From Trissonchulus latispiculum (Eukaryota; Nematoda; Enoplea; Enoplida; Ironidae), in NCBI GenBank assembly GCA_030248195.1, contig JASAND010022296.1:1-64000 (forward strand): a stretch of 64,000 nt of DNA, written 5' to 3'. Position numbers and translations under genes: made by a program. Under the pieces are notes generated by a model, which saw only the letters and a list, made by a program, of their open reading frames with translations, was not told where the DNA came from and did no database searches. This document shows, one piece after another, positions 8,470 through 20,500 of the stretch (positions are counted from its first letter, which is position 1; each line of letters begins with the position of its first letter).

Positions 8470-11400
8470 ACTAGAGAGACCCAACTACCTACAAAGTGTC
8501 CTGAAGTAGTCTTAAAAATGAACAGCCAAAAGGTTAACGCTCTAGTCGATTCCGGTTCAGCCAAAACGCTGATCCGAAAAGATGTGTGTAGTAAAGTGCT
8601 AGGTAATGACTGGTTGGATCGACTGAAAAAGTCGGATGTTAGCCTTCAAGTAGCCAATGGTGCTAAGTTGGTAGTTCTTGGTGTGGTTTTGGTTACGATT
8701 TCTGTGTGTGGGCTTTCTGAAAGCCATAATGTTGTGGTGGTCGAAGGTTTGAGTAGACCAGCCATTCTGGGTTCAGATTTCCTGAAGAAGAACAAATTCT
8801 GTGTTGATCTGGATGAATGGTGTTTGCGTTGTTCGTCTGGCAAAGCTTGGTTTGAACAGAGAGACAACTCACCGGCAGTAAGTTGTGATGTTCAATCTGC
8901 TGTCCAAGCTGTAGTGGAACCATTCTCAGTTCAGCTGGTTCCGGTTTCGATGATCAACGACAAAGAATCCTTCAACGATATGGTTGGAGTGGTCGATGAA
9001 TTCTACAGATTCAATCGGAAAGGGATTGGAACTGTACAAAGTGCTTTGGTGAAGCCGAAGAGTGGGTGCTTCCTGGTTGCACTGGTGAATCCGACTGCGT
9101 ATCGGAAGGTGGTGAACAAGAATACGAAGCTTGGTACCTTCACACGTATAGAAGATGCGGTGGACTTTCAGGAACTGTACACTCAAGTGGAAGTCCGAAG
9201 AGTAGATGCAGAAAATATCTTGGAAATCCAGGAACTCTCTGACGCTGAGAAGTCTGAAAAACTGAAGGCATTGCTCGACCTGGAGCACATTGAAAATGCT
9301 TCAGAAAAACAGGCTTTGTGGGAACTCCTCGTCAGATACAAAGACTCGTTTGCTTTCTCTGCAACAGATTATGGGAAGTGCAACGTCACAACGCATAAGA
9401 TTGATGTCCAGGGCGCTATGCCTTTCAAGCAAAAGGCAAGGCGTGTTCCTCCTCATTTGTTAGAAGATGTGAAGCAAATGATCAAGGATATGCTCGACAA
9501 AGACGTCATTGTGGAATCAGATTCACCTTGGGCATCTCCGATTGTGATTGTTCCGAAAAAGGATGGAACGAAGCGTTTCTGCGTGGATTTTCGATGGCTC
9601 AACGATCTCACACGCAAGGATAGTTTCCTTTGCCTAATATCCAGGACTGCATCGATAAGCTCGGTGGAGCTAAATACTTCAGTAGTCTTGATCTGATCAG
9701 CGGCTACTGGCAAATTGAGATGGATGAAGAAAGCAAAAGCAAAACCGCCTTCATCACACCGTTTGGTTTATACCAATTCAACGTGATGCCGTTTGGTCTC
9801 ACAGGAGCTCCAGCGACGTTTCAGAGAACGATGCAGACAATATTTGGTGGTCTCGACTGCGAGGATTGCATAGTCTATCTGGATGATATCCTCGTTTTCG
9901 GAACCACGTACGAAGAACATCGACTAAAGTTGGCACGAGTTTTGGAAAAGTTGGCAAACGCAGGGATGAAGATCAAGCCTCAGAAATGTGAATTTCTGAA
10001 GACCGAAATAAAGTACCTTGGTCATATTCTCTCGTCAGCTGGAATTCGCGTTGATCCACGTGCCACAACAAAGGTTAGTCACTGGAAACAGCCAACAGGA
10101 GTAAGTGAACTACTTTCGTTCCTGGGATTCGCATCATATCACCGGCAGTACATCAAGAATTTTGCAGCCATTGTTCAGCCACTAACCCGATTGACGCAGA
10201 AAGATACAACATTTCAGTGGTCTACGGATTGCCAGGTCGCTTTTGACAAACTCAAGAAAGCGCTAACGACGGCACCGGTACTGGCTTATCCAAGATTCGA
10301 CATCACATCAACCTTCGTTTTGGATACTGATGCATCCGGTTGGGCCATAGGCGGAGAACTGTCTCAGATCCAGGAAGGCAAAGAACGGACCATTGGATAT
10401 GCCAGCAAGACCTTGTCAAAAGCAGAAAGGAAGTACTGTGTCACTCGAAGAGAACTACTTGCCATTGTTGAGTTTGTGCGACATTTCAGGCCTTATCTTC
10501 TTGGGAAGAAATTTGTCGTCCGCACAGATCATTCAGCGCTTCAGTGGATCCATAAACTGAAAGACGCGGAAGGACAACTTGGCAGATGGTTCGAAACATT
10601 AGCTGAGTACGACTATGAGATTCAGCTTCGTCCGGGCAGGATGCATTCAAATGCAGACGCGCTATCAAGGCTGAGTGACTGTTCCTGCTCTTGGTGCAAA
10701 AAAGTTCAAACTCTTCTGCCTCCGGAATACAAAGGGTACGGAGAAGAAGTAGCAGCGACTATCGGTCGAGAAGACAGCATCAAGGAGCTACCAATTCGAC
10801 AACTTCAGAAAAAAGATGAGGACATAAAGTTTCTGTATCAGCTGATAGTGAAGCGACGGAAACCTTCAGAAAATGACAAGAATAGGTCCAGTCATTTTCG
10901 ACGAGGTCTGATAGATCAATTTATTATTATTTTATCAATTTATTGCGCATACAGAATGGAATACTATATCGTAAGTACGAAGGAACCAACTCAGAGACTT
11001 GGATGCAAGCTGTGATGCCTAAAGACTCGGTGACCACGATTCTGAAGATGTCTCATGACATTCCGATGGCCGGTCATGTGGCTGCAGCTAAAGTCAGGGA
11101 AAGGATTCGCCCAAAGTTTTTCTGGCCAGGTTGGAGAAAAGACGTGGAAGAATACTGTGCTTCCTGTCCGATTTGCCAGAAGGTAAAACCTGACGTCCAC
11201 AGTCGGAAGGCACCTTTACAACCAATTGCTGTGGGAAGACCATTTCAACGTGTTGTGATAGATATGATGGGACCGTTTCCTCGTACCTACCGTGGTAAAC
11301 AGCACATCTTGGTCGTAGTTGACAGTTTTACCAAGTTTGCAGAAGCCTATCCGATGTCCTCGATAACAGCAAGATCCGTTGCTAATACAATAGCTACTCA

Positions 11401-12577
11401 GTTCATTTCCCGATATGGAATTCCTGAAACAATCCATTCAGATCAAGGAAGAAGTTTTGATAATACAGTTATGAAAGCGATGTGCGACCTGCTGTGTGTA
11501 AGGAAAACTAGATCTTCGCCTTATCATCCAGAAGGTGCTGGAATGGTTGAAAGAGTGAACAGAACGATCAAATCCATGCTTCAGGCCTATGTGAGTGAAA
11601 ACGAAAGAGATTGGGACGTCTGGCTACCTTTTCTTATGGGTGCTTACAGATCCAGTGTTCATGCTACTACTGGGTACACCCCTAATCGTTTGGTTTTTGG
11701 CCAAGAGATTAGATCACCTGCAGACGATTTCTTCAATCTTCCACACAGTGAAACTAATATCAATTCATACGCTGGGAAGGTAAAAATGGAGGTCGAAGCC
11801 GCTAACAAAGCAGTGCGGGCAGCTGGTCTTCTTGAACAAAGCCGTCAGAAAGCGTACTACGACAGAAACGTCTGGGGTCAGCCTTATCAAGATGGTGATC
11901 TTGTGCTGCTCAGAGATATTCTCGTCGGACAAGGGAAGTCTGGAAAACTACACAAGAGATGGGACGGCCCGTACAAAGTGGTGAAACGACTGTCCGATGT
12001 GAGCTACCGTATTCAACTACAAAGCAACCCAAGACACAGGAAAGTTGTGCACTTCAACCGTCTCAAGCCTTTCCACCAAAGGCAGGACAAAGACATGGCA
12101 GACGTCGATGTGCCAAGAAAGACTTTTACTCCATGGAAAACCATCAATCCGCGAAAAGTGATTCCTTTGAAATCGCAAGCTGACGTTTCCGATAACAACG
12201 TAAAAGAGACGGACTGTGCGAAGTATATTGTTAATATTCGAAGGCCGAACATCGCACAGCCCATCGAACCGCAAGGACTTCTCAACATTCCTAGCCCTGA
12301 TTCCGCCAGTGATCACGGTTCCCCACACGCCAGTGGTGCCAATGATCACGGAACCGTTTCCTCCCCTAACTCTTCTACGGAACTTTCAAATGACATTGAT
12401 CCTAATCTTTCCAATTCCACTTTCGCAGGGTCATCGCCCTCCACATCTGGAACATTTAATTCATCCTCCTCCCCAGAAACTCTCCCCTCGGTATTTCAAA
12501 GACGCTATCCCACAAGACAAAGACGCCCACCGGAAAAACTGGATCCCATTTCTGGAGAATTTTACAGGCCAGACTAG
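8426..12577 (+). pseudogene. pol: Pol polyprotein of LTR element 1, broken by two frame changes
   Basis: Piece 1 (to 9696) holds the aspartic protease (VDSGSAKTLI) and the start of reverse transcriptase (FCVDFRWLND). A one-base loss near 9625-9630 moves the frame. Piece 2 (about 9630 to about 10930) carries the RT core with YLDDI, then RNase H (LDTDASGWAIGG, RTDHSALQWI). A second change falls within a T/A-rich stretch, about 10915-10950. Piece 3 (to 12577) is integrase, with an HH-CC zinc finger (H at DIPMAGH, CASCPICQ), the catalytic triad at VIDMMGPF, IHSDQGRSF and GMVERVNRT, and a GPYKVV tail. Both breaks are single small indels in otherwise intact sequence, so the element is either freshly inactivated or affected by assembly errors. 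Confidence 0.88.
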
Positions 12578-12643
12578 AATTCAATTAAAGAAACTTTACC
12601 AGAAGAAAAGATAAATGTTTTTAAATTTATGGCTGACTCTTTT

Positions 12644-12658
12644 AAAGAAGAGGGAAAA
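12644..12658 (+). other. Polypurine tract of element 1
   Basis: AAAGAAGAGGGAAAA abuts the TG of the 3' LTR, the expected plus-strand primer. Confidence 0.85.
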
Positions 12659-12789
12659 TGTAACAAACTTAACTACAAAAATATGAAATTGTTTTTTTGA
12701 GATTGCTTCCGCCATTGTATTCAGTCATTACAAGCTATAGTCTTATGCTCTTAGAGTTGCTATAGTTGTTCCAATAGCTGCTTGTTACA
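12659..12789 (+). repeat. 3' LTR of element 1
   Basis: 131 bp, the same as the 5' LTR except for one extra T in the T run. Followed by the ATTAA target duplication. Confidence 0.95.
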
Positions 12790-12795
12790 ATTAAT

Positions 12796-12967
12796 TTATT
12801 TCGGTATTTCGGTATATGGATTGACATTGCCTGTAGTTTCTGTTTCTTCATTGATTTTGCACTTCGCGAAAAGAATCTGAGCCGAATCTTCATTACACGA
12901 GGGCTTACGGTGTGAAGACTTTTCTTTGATACTCTTCTTCTCTTTAGAAAAGGCAATCCGTTTAGTC
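12796..12967 (-). CDS. Possible terminal exon of an unknown gene
   Basis: On the - strand, after an AG acceptor in AATACAG, a 57-codon frame runs to TAA and has a lysine/glutamate-rich, coding-like composition (RIAFSKEKKSIKEKSSHRK early, NVNPYTEIPK at the end). An alternative frame starts at ATG 12989 (MSKRDNTG). I recognise no family and no other exons of such a gene. LTR element 1 inserted immediately downstream of the stop. Confidence 0.22.
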
Positions 12968-14016
12968 CTGTATTATCTCTCTTAGACATTTTTGTTTTAC
13001 ATTTAGAGGAATGTGAGCAGCTGAATTTATAAAGCTTGAGTTAATTTTTCAGACTTCATATACATAAGTTCGTTTCCCTTGGCAACCTTAAAGAACGTTC
13101 ATTTGGGAGTACGTCATATCTGCATTCTAAGGTATTGCAATAAGTTTTCATGAACAAGTCTTTCCTTGTGATTGTTTTTCTACAACAGGCTTTTCCTGCT
13201 GCGCCTCAGCGCAGCAGGTCTCTTAAAGTTGCTCAGGCCGAGCTTCAGCACACATTTTGTTAATTAAACATGCATTTTGCCATAAATACATGTGTGCAAT
13301 GGTTTAACATAGCCATTATATGATTTCTATGTGGGTTTTTCTTGCGACAAACTTCTACTGCTAATCCATACAATTACGCATATGTGTAATTAGTCTGTGG
13401 GAATCATTCGAAACCGGAAAATTTCTGCTTTTCTTAATAATGACTAATAAAGTCTTTCAACTGACACCAACAATTCTGCGCTTCTTGTATCAGTTTCGTA
13501 AAGCAGAATTTGTCTTACTGTCTTCTCAACGTTAGTTTAGTATTTTGCCTAGGATTGATAGTATACTTAAATGAGATTATCTCGTCGAGAAACAGAGATA
13601 AATTAGGATTAAATCATGAAAGAATATTAATTTTTTCTGCCACCAGCAGACAAAACTAAATAGCACAATCTTTTGGAGAAAATATTACTGTATCTAAGCA
13701 ATTGCCATCTCACTTATGAAAAAATATTGACTGCGCAGCAGGTTTATAATTTCATAAAATATTTATCCGGCGGACAATAAATCTTTTGCACACAATATTG
13801 CTTGTTCCATAGGCTAGGATACTGATTATTGGATAGAACGCATATCTTTTTCGAATTATACAGAACAGTGTTAAATTAAGAATGATTGTTTGAGTGACTA
13901 GAACAGAAAAAACAACGTACATGTAACCTTCAAACAACTTGTACCTAATAATTATATAGGATTTTGAAAATTTCAGGATTGCCGATATCATTCACCACAC
14001 GACCCCAGCTAACACT
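12968..14016. other. Intergenic region upstream of the MS4A-like gene
   Basis: There is no convincing gene. A perfect 10-bp GC hairpin (CCTGCTGCGC / GCGCAGCAGG, 4-nt loop) lies at 13195-13218. A hydrophobic - strand frame at 13752-13991 is probably a product of A+T-rich composition. The promoter of the + strand gene should lie in the last few hundred bases; no clear core element is seen. Confidence 0.4.
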
Positions 14017-15755
14017 ATGTCCATTAATGATTGTTCATCAACGCGCCCATGCAGAAAGCCAAATTCTCCGGCGAAGTCGAGAATTTGCCGTGTGTCGGGA
14101 GTCATGATGCTGATTGCTGTTTGCAGCACATGCCTCGGCACTGCTTCACTTATGTGTACGAAGAAGATCAAGTATCAAACCCCGTACCAACGGACTCAAA
14201 TTTTAGAGCCAGAAGCGCCCACAATACAACTCTTCATTGGAGTTTTCCTCCAAGTGGCATCCGTCGTTGGCATCGCTGCCGCGCGTCAGCGAACTGGCAA
14301 CTGTTTGATGATTTCCAGCCTAGTATTTAATATTCTGAGCTGTTTGGCTTTGGTGGCCCTTATCATCACGGCTGCAATTGGTGTAATCAGCATAAACAAT
14401 CGTAACTGTTTTAGATATCCTCATGAGTATAGCTGCAGAATCTATGGTGGCATGAAGCGGATATATTTACTTTTGGGATCCCAGCTAGCCATAGGTGTTC
14501 TTGGATGTATACACTGTAAGTGAAATCTATTTATCTCCATCAGAATAATAGTACATACTTTCAAGCATCATATTAGTCATAGTCATAGACAGTGAGCATT
14601 TGTTCTTTCTTAAAATGCTTCGAATATAAAAGTATAAGGTTGTGTATCTAGTCGTTGAGGGCTTTCTTGGAGTCAGAATATCCGAAGTCAGAAACTCCGC
14701 TGTCCGTATTAGGAAAGCACAAAATGATAGTATTGTTTCAGTCAGTAGCCCATTTTAGTTTCAGTTTCAGTTTCAGTCGGCGAACCAAAATAGTTTCAGT
14801 TTCAGTATTATTCTCAGTCGGCAACGTAAAATTAGTATCAGTTTCAGTTTCAGTCGGCAGCCTAAAAAAGTTTCAGTTTCAGTTTCAGTTTCAGGTTTCT
14901 TCCCAAAATAGTTTCAGTTTCAGTTTCAGCTTCAGTCTTAGTGACTGAAACTGAAAGCTGCACACTGAAACCTAGTTAAACGCTTAAACAAAATTATTCG
15001 GGCATATTTTATTGGAATCAAGAGTGCATGCATAATGACTGTGTCAGTAGGCCGACTCTCTGTTAACAGTTCTCGAGCCATGCGCGAGTTCTGCGCGCTG
15101 GCGGTCATTCCACAACGCAATGCGTCAGCGAGGCCCCAACCGTTAATGAGTACCATTATATATATTATTATAAAGGCCAGTAGATATTTGCGAATGATCT
15201 TCACTCCCACTCTCTGTATGATAAAAGCTCGAAATGATACAAGAAATTTTGCTTCTAGTTATTACAAGCATTGTGGCCTCTACCTTTATCTGCCACTACT
15301 GGAGCACCTCACAGCGGATTGGGAGCAGTGATCAGATTATTTTTGTAACTTCTGGACAATTTTTACAAAGAACTCAACATCCTCAAGATGCAATGAATCC
15401 ACAGGTAATGGGATGAGTTCAATAATGTTACCATACAAACCATAATGCAATGAACTTTACATTTATAAACTTAAATAGTTAGACTAAAGACATTTTAACT
15501 AAACTTGCTAGCAATGTAATTTGCAATTTGCATATGAACTAAAATATTATGTATAACATCTGTTTAATTTATCTTCAGGGTATGGTAGTTGCCGTACCGG
15601 CTATTTATTCGGAAAACTGCAACCAGGTCGGTTTCAATCCGTTATGGAATATAGCAACGCAAAGTGGAAATCCAGGTGCTTATCCGATTCCCACAGCTCC
15701 ACCAGCCTACGGATCTGTTCCCAATGCCATAACCGAGAAAACTCCTCCCGATTAG
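14017..15755 (+). CDS. Four-transmembrane CD20/MS4A-like protein
   Basis: Three exons join cleanly: 14017-14515, 15259-15404 and 15579-15755 (GT-AG introns, phases 1 and 0), giving about 273 residues. Four hydrophobic segments are seen at about residues 22-47 (GVMMLIAVCSTCLGTASLM), 68-90 (IQLFIGVFLQVASVVGIA), 95-123 (ISSLVFNILSCLALVALI) and 147-175; the last is completed across the first intron. The TM3-TM4 loop has two cysteines (NCFRYPHEYSC), as expected for an outer loop. The C-terminal tail is cytoplasmic by analogy and proline/tyrosine rich, with a PPAY (PPxY, WW-binding type) motif. Topology and spacing fit the CD20/MS4A-like superfamily, but other small tetraspan families cannot be excluded. 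The start is the first in-frame ATG of the open stretch. Confidence 0.72.
14750..14965. repeat. Hexamer minisatellite TTTCAG in intron 1
   Basis: Blocks of tandem AGTTTC/TTTCAG separated by CGGC-containing linkers (GTCGGCAACC-like) recur at a spacing of roughly 50-60 bp. The array sits inside intron 1 of the MS4A-like gene. Each unit on the + strand ends in pyrimidine-CAG, like a 3' splice site. A short inverse copy follows at its right edge (ACTGAAACTGAAAG). Confidence 0.85.
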
Positions 15756-15995
15756 CGATCAAATATAAAAGTTCAAATTAAGCAACGGGTTTATTGACTC
15801 ATTATCCCTTACATTTCTAGTAATCATGACTCGCTGTATATAGCCAGCCAGCACAGCAGTAATAATTAACAATCATGGGTTCCCAAACATATATGCCAGT
15901 AGGTGAACACAATTTATTTATGATTTACGTTTGTCGTTTGTACGTTTGTCTTATGCCACTTTTACCTTGTTTAGATAAGAATATATATTTTTGGA
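15756..15995. other. 3' flank of the MS4A-like gene
   Basis: The stop is followed by an A+T-rich stretch with an AATATAAA near 15763, a possible variant polyadenylation signal. Nothing else is recognised before the foldback element. Confidence 0.4.
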
Positions 15996-16715
15996 CGTGT
16001 GTCTCCTTAGCACACCCACTTAATGATCCAACTGCGCTTGGCATTGATCCATTTTCGCCACACAAAGTTAGGAATGATCCATCAGCTATTTTCATTGATC
16101 CACTCTCAGATTTTTAAGAATTCTAGCTTTTTTAGTGGGGGTGCTAAAAAAGCCTTTGCGAACCAAACGAATGATCCAGTGATAGAACTTTGCATATCAA
16201 AAGAAAACTTTGTTAAATCATTGATCCACGATTTCGTTTTGTTTTGTTTGTATGTTTTGTTTTGTCCCCCCCAACACATCTATGTTTACACCTAAGTCTA
16301 TGGGTATGCCATGCCCTTTCTTTCCCTTCCCATGATACATAACTAACTTTCCACTATACCCTTTTTAAGCCTGAAGTTAGCTATGTATATTTAAGATTCA
16401 CCGTATACTTATGTGACACAATTCGCAACATAATATTTAAATTTCCATAGACAAATTAGCGAATTAAAACAAAAAAAAATCGTGGATCAATGATTTAACA
16501 AAGTTTTCTTTTGATATGCAAAGTTCTATCACTGGATCATTCGTTTGGTTCGCAAAGGCGTTTTTAGCACCCCCACTAAAAAAGCTAGATCTTAAAAAAA
16601 TCTGAGAGTGGATCAATGAAAATACCTGATGGATCACTCCTAACTTTGTGTGGCGAAAATGGATCAATGCCAAGCGCAGTTGGATCATTAAGTGGGGTGC
16701 TACGGAGACACACGT
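15996..16715. mobile_element. Mutator-like foldback element, 250-bp arms
   Basis: Two inverted arms of about 250 bp (15996-16245 and 16465-16715; ends CGTGTGTCTCC / GGAGACACACG) surround a unique centre of about 220 bp. A perfect 10-bp duplication TATTTTTGGA flanks it (15986-15995 and 16716-16725). Very long inverted repeats with 9-11-bp duplications are characteristic of Mutator-like elements. The word TGATCCA recurs six times in each arm, preceded alternately by AA and CAT. The frames that cross the arms are mirror images of each other and not genes. Confidence 0.8.
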
Positions 16716-16725
16716 TATTTTTGGA

Positions 16726-17506
16726 TAACCTAGACGACACGTATATATAGCTTTAAGCTTCCGATTTGCTACTCTTGGTTCTACTTGCAACTTGCTACTC
16801 GGACTCAAGCTATCAAATGGCTGGGGGTAATGTCTGCTACATTACATATGTGTATAGTGCAGGGCGAAGGGTACTGTATAGATTTTAAGAGTGAAGCAAA
16901 AACTCTAAAACGCCATACCTCAGTAAACAGCCACCTGATTTCAATAATATACGCAGTTCCTAAATAGGCTGTCCTTTGGATGCCAATATCCTTACTTCGA
17001 GTGCCTTTAACGCGAAGATGGGGGTCGTCGGCACGTGCCTCGTTAGAACATTTTGACCGTACGACTTCATGTTTACTTGCTGACGTCTAGCCGTTTTTGC
17101 AGAGGTGGCAGCGCTTGGGGACACCACCACTGGATGGAAACAGCATGCGATTCAGCGTAGAATGGTATACAAAGCTTGGCTCGGCGACCGCTATAGCAAG
17201 TTGCATTCGGAATACAGACTTAGGGCAATTTTTACTTTCCATCGCCGAATAACCAGTTTAGCGTTTGCGTTGCGTAGCTTCTCCTTTTCGCAAATACTTG
17301 GGACATATTGTATTTCTATCCCATCAGCAGATGTGTCCTTGCGGTTTTCGACAAATTTTGGCTTTTAACATGCTTCTTAGATGATTATTCCGTAGCTGCT
17401 CTCCTAGTTGCTGTCAAGTATACGTCAATGCTCAACACATTTAATCAACGTCTCAACAAATAAACAAAGTAACAGCAGTTTTCAAAATAAAAATCATTAA
17501 TCTTCT
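16726..17506. other. Non-coding region downstream of RpS18
   Basis: There is no recognised gene. A + strand frame (17105-17368) and a - strand ATG frame ending at a GT (about 17006-17083, MKSYGQNVLTRHVPTTP) were seen, but neither shows a family or a clear partner exon. Confidence 0.35.
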
Positions 17507-20500
17507 TCACTTCTTCTTGGAAACACCAACCGTGCGTCCCTTGCGACCAGTTGTCTTCGTGTGTTGTCCTCGCACTCTCAAACTAAAAAAGACCCAAACA
17601 TTTTACCTTTAGTTTACTTTAGCCCAAGTCCCCGCCCACCCCACCCCACCAGCCACTTTGGAAACATAGTTCTAAGACAAAAGTTGCTCAGCTCTCACTT
17701 AGGGCTTTAATTTGATACTAAATTTGACCACTTTTGGAAAAACTAATTTTTCACCCAAAATCGCCTAAGTCCCCCACCCCACCACAAAAAAGTGGAAGCA
17801 GCCCAGCAAAATGGGTGCGTCATAGAGCAAACCGGATATCGGGAATCAGCTCATGGCATCAGAAAACCCCTATAGAAAAAGTTTTGAGGGCCTAAGTGAA
17901 GTTTACTAAGGACATCCCGGAAGCGGGTGCCTACAATACTCTCCAGACGGTAATGACGGTAAATGGTTTGCGCACATAATCTGAGCATCTTCTGCGCAGC
18001 CTTGTTTCATACGGTCATTCGACCGTCTTCATTCATATTATAGGTGTCGCAACCGCGACCCCTATAACTGGGCTTATTCTAGTGGGGGTGGGGTGGGGCC
18101 CCCCATAAACACCCTTCCCCCCCCCCAAAAAGTGGGCGCCCCTTTTGGTACCAAATTTTGCCCTGAAAAAATCGTTCAGAAGGCCAAATTTTCAAAAATT
18201 TCAACACTAAATCTTATTTTTGCTATAAAAATCAACTTTTATAGTATATGCCAGAAAAATGGCGCTATTTTTAGCATATTTTTCTAAAAATTTTCGTCCC
18301 CCCAAAATTCCTTGCCCTCAGACTTTTGGGCCCCCCCAAGAAAAAATCCCTAGAATAAGCCCAGTATAATACGGTCTTCGTAGTATTTACGGCAGACCAT
18401 TAGGTTTCAGTAGGTTTAACCATATTAAAGCCAGTATTCAATTCAATTCCGGATTCAATCAGACCACTCAGTGCAAGTTCCTTAATTGGCTTTTACACAA
18501 TTTAGTTTAGATTAACAAGATGACGACATGGAGAGGATACTTTCGGTTGGTGACAGCTAAGTCCGTAAGTTCTCAAATACTAGAACGAAACTATGTATAT
18601 ATCTGGCACATATTTAGGCTAGTAGTTTAATGTATATACAGCGTTATCCTTAGAAATAGAAAATTACGTTCAAAAGGGACATGCTGCAGAATTGTTTCAC
18701 GCGTCGACGCATCCTACAGGAAAATTAACCAGCATCAGCCGACACAGGTGAACACAGAGCGTCCATGACTGCGTTTTTCGCATTCAGCAAATTCGAGATG
18801 TCGAAAGCAGATTTAGCTATACAAGCTAAGCTACACCAGAAAAACACCCCAGTTAAGGACAAAGGAAAAGAAATTATGCGTACCCCCAGTAGTGTCTCAG
18901 GCCTCGATGCAGACGGATCTTCTTCAGTCGTTCCAAATCTTCACGAAGCTTGGTATCCAAACTGGTACTCAGTACCTATAAAATTGAGAAAACTGTATGC
19001 AAGAATTTAATACTGTATCTGAAGCTTGTACATGACGTGTTGAATCCTATATCAGAAAAGGTCAAAAACAACCTCGTTCACTGTCCAAAAGGTAAAGAAA
19101 TACAGCTTCAGGTTTACTATAAAATAGGCAGTAACCTGCGAATATTTGCCATCCTTCAAGTCCTTTTGCCTGTTAAGAAACCAATCAGGAATTTTATATT
19201 CACGAGGATTCGACATCACAGTTACCAGTTGTTCAATCTACAAAGTCAAGCATACTTGTCATAATTTACAATTAAATTCATGCAATTATACCATTCTGTC
19301 CGGACAGATGAGTAAATTTATCTCTGCCGTAACAAACGTTGGAAGAAATACACGGAAACTTTTCCAGGAAGACCAGTTCTTTGCAAACAAATGCACAAGC
19401 TACTTTGTTGCTTCAGCAGTCAAATCAAACTACTGTAAGCACCTGGATAATTTTAGGCCGAATTGTATGGGGGATGTTCAAAGCCCCCCCCAATCACCGA
19501 AAATGTTCAACTATAGCTAAAATTGTGCAACTATAACGAATATATAATACCAAGAGTACATAATAACTAAGAGTGTGACAAGCGTCAAGCTCTTAGTCAT
19601 TAGGCTTGGGACATGATATGCACGATAACGGCTGACCCCCCCCCCACAAATTATACCCATCACTTCAAAGAAATTTGCACGCTATGCGTGTGTGCTGAAG
19701 CTCGCAACAGACGCACATTGAACCAACTGACTAGTTGTGTTTACGAGCTTTAGAACGTAGGCATAGCGTGCGAATTTCTTTGAAGTGATGGGTCTAATTT
19801 GTGGGGGGGGTGTCAGCCGTTATCGTGCATATCATGTCCCCAAGCCTAATAACTAAGAGCTTGACGCTTGTCACACTCTTAGTTATTATGTACTCTTGAT
19901 AATACCAAATGAAAATCTTTCATGAAAAGTGTAAATTCTTTCATGAAAAGTAGTCTTTCATGTGTAAAAAAGACTCAACAAACCTCATCCTCTGTAAGTT
20001 CTCCAGCTCTCTTGTTCACATCAATATTAGCTTTTCTGCATACAACATAACTGAATCTTTTTCCTACACCCTAAAAGAAAATAACCATAAAAAAGGGACA
20101 AAAAAATCCAAGAAGTGTTCACTGACTGCAGCACAAAGCACAAACGGAAGTGGATTCTCTTTTCAGGAACGAGAGAAAGGAATAAAGCAGAACTTCGCGA
20201 AGTTCACAAAATTTTATCAACTTTGTAATTCAACAGGCAAAAATAACTGGAATTATTCTACTGGGGGTGGGGGCGGGGCGGGGTCCCTCCCCATAAACAC
20301 CCTTCCCCCCAAGAAAAGTGGGTGCCCATTTTGGTAATAACTTTTGCCCTGAAAAAATCACTCAGAAAGCCAAATTTTCAGAAATTTTCCGGCTTTGTCG
20401 GAGATTTTTAGTAGATTTTTACCCATTTAAGGGGGGGGCGACTAAACTTTTGCCCCGACTTTGTCCGATTGGCCTACTTTTTGGCGAAGTTATAGAGCAT

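Larger units (their letters stand above)
7288..12789 (+). mobile_element. Ty3/gypsy-type LTR retrotransposon 1
   Basis: This is a complete 5.5-kb element bounded by 130/131-bp LTRs (TG...CA) and a 5-bp duplication ATTAA (7283-7287 and 12790-12794). Order: 5' LTR, primer site, gag, pol (protease, reverse transcriptase, RNase H, integrase), purine tract, 3' LTR. No envelope gene is present. The RT-RH-IN order and the GPY/F-like tail of integrase place it with Ty3/gypsy (Metaviridae-type) elements. The LTRs differ by a single T in a T run as far as I can read, which implies a recent insertion, yet pol has two reading-frame breaks. These may be true lesions or assembly indels. Confidence 0.93.

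Noticed and set aside
13752..13991. Hydrophobic 79-residue - strand frame
   Set aside because: Composition follows A+T-rich DNA; no partner exons and no recognisable family.
16023..16808. Two similar proteins on opposite strands
   Set aside because: They are the two inverted arms of one foldback element, so the same DNA is read twice; there are no start context or domains.
17006..17368. Frames on both strands around a possible GT donor
   Set aside because: Coding-like in part, but without a partner exon or homology I can name.
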